Source: Nitrospirota bacterium (GTDB taxonomy: Bacteria; Nitrospirota; JACRHL01). From it: a stretch of 64,000 nucleotides of DNA. Location of the stretch: assembly GCA_029858285.1 (NCBI GenBank), contig JAOUFN010000010.1, positions 1 to 64,000 on the forward strand, in the 5' to 3' direction. Below are positions 63,790 to 64,000 of the stretch, one piece after another. The translations under genes and the position numbers were made by a program. Under the pieces are notes generated by a model, which did not search any database, had not been told where the DNA came from, and was given only the letters and a program-made list of their open reading frames with translations. Positions within the stretch are counted from its first letter, which is position 1; every line of letters begins with the position of its first letter.

Positions 63790-64000
63790 GGTTTTCCGCT
63801 GGGGGTGGGGGGGGAGCCTTTGGTGTGCCGGATGAGTGGGTCCAGGTGCTCACTGCCCCCTCCGGCGTGGTGCGCAATGGCCTGGCGCAGGGCGGGCAGA
63901 GCCGCTTCCATGGCGCGCTCGCCCTCCCGGATGCAGAAGGCGGCGCGGTCAAAGGCGGCCCAATGCAGGTGACCGACCCGGGGACGCACCACCACGTCGG
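63786..64000 (-). CDS. patatin-like phospholipase, C-terminal part (cut by window edge)
   Basis: Only the last 70 or so residues are in the window. VRPRVGHLHWAAFDRAAFCIREGERAMEAALP matches the C-terminal part of bacterial patatin/RssA-type proteins (typically PxVGxxxxxxFDRAxxxIxxGxxA), followed by a Gly/Pro-rich end. The track start at 63995 is only the first start-like codon in the fragment. Its stop overlaps the regulator GTG by 4 bases, making it part of the same operon. The Ser-Asp catalytic half lies outside. Confidence 0.65.
   Translation of the reverse strand, partial: DVVVRPRVGHLHWAAFDRAAFCIREGERAMEAALPALRQAIAHHAGGGSEHLDPLIRHTKGSPPTPSGKP

Overview
This is a visibly GC-rich, densely coded bacterial chromosome segment with about 50 protein genes and no rRNA, tRNA, CRISPR array, insertion sequence or phage gene that I could see. 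A LolB-like lipoprotein, TolC and RND efflux proteins, RseP, MtgA, Sec- and Tat-exported periplasmic enzymes and a type II fatty-acid operon indicate a Gram-negative, didermic host, most likely a member of the Pseudomonadota. Class cannot be fixed from sequence reading alone; a deep-branching or magnetococcus-like lineage is only a guess. Start codons are often GTG or TTG, and many neighbouring genes overlap by 4 bases. Several promoters share a TTGACR/TTGTCA - 17 - GATAAT/TATCAT form.

Layout. 1-6833 (minus): secG, yebC-type regulator, ruvC-ruvA-ruvB, glmS, mtgA; a 39-bp tandem repeat grows out of the 3' end of glmS. 7137-8431: a DUF3592 membrane protein and a YqhA/UPF0114 membrane protein. 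8573-11588 (minus): gap-pgk-tpiA. 11893-14881 (minus): trpA-radA-lipoprotein. 15434-15874: an unknown small protein. 16157-22597 (plus): yceD-rpmF-plsX-fabH-fabD-fabG-acpP-fabF. 22627-28274 (plus): a CobB/CbiA-type amidase, a two-cluster CCG iron-sulfur protein, a NAD(P)H/FAD oxidoreductase and a ChaN-PDZ lipoprotein. 28410-33864 (plus): an ExeA-like ATPase with unusual C-terminal domains, a secreted unknown, anmK and rseP. 33904-35949 (minus): coaD, an aminotransferase and an FmdB-type zinc ribbon protein. 36311-40694: periplasmic msrA/msrB, rsmD (minus), a DASS transporter and truA. 40722-42827 (minus): a large beta-propeller-like lipoprotein. 43137-44968: arsS and rsmI (minus). 45160-51941 (plus): a small secreted Met/His-rich protein followed by a Cu/Ag-type CusCBA efflux system. 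51938-54563 (minus): an MBOAT O-acyltransferase and its SGNH-like partner. 54751-58376: fur, a TPR protein (minus), purM-purN and a zinc-ribbon/YbjQ fusion. 58420-64000 (minus): an operon of patatin (partial), NtrC-family regulator, galT, glgA, a lone receiver and trxB.

Working together. The window is largely housekeeping (glycolysis, lipid, purine and wall synthesis, DNA repair) with metal and redox handling (Fur, Cus, arsS, msrAB, trxB). The parts least explained by known textbook operons are the cobB/CCG/flavoprotein/ChaN module, the ExeA-like ATPase with its secreted neighbour, and a recurring habit of short tandem duplications at or just beyond the 3' ends of genes (glmS, lipoprotein, fmdB, cusB, plus the linker of the NtrC-like regulator).
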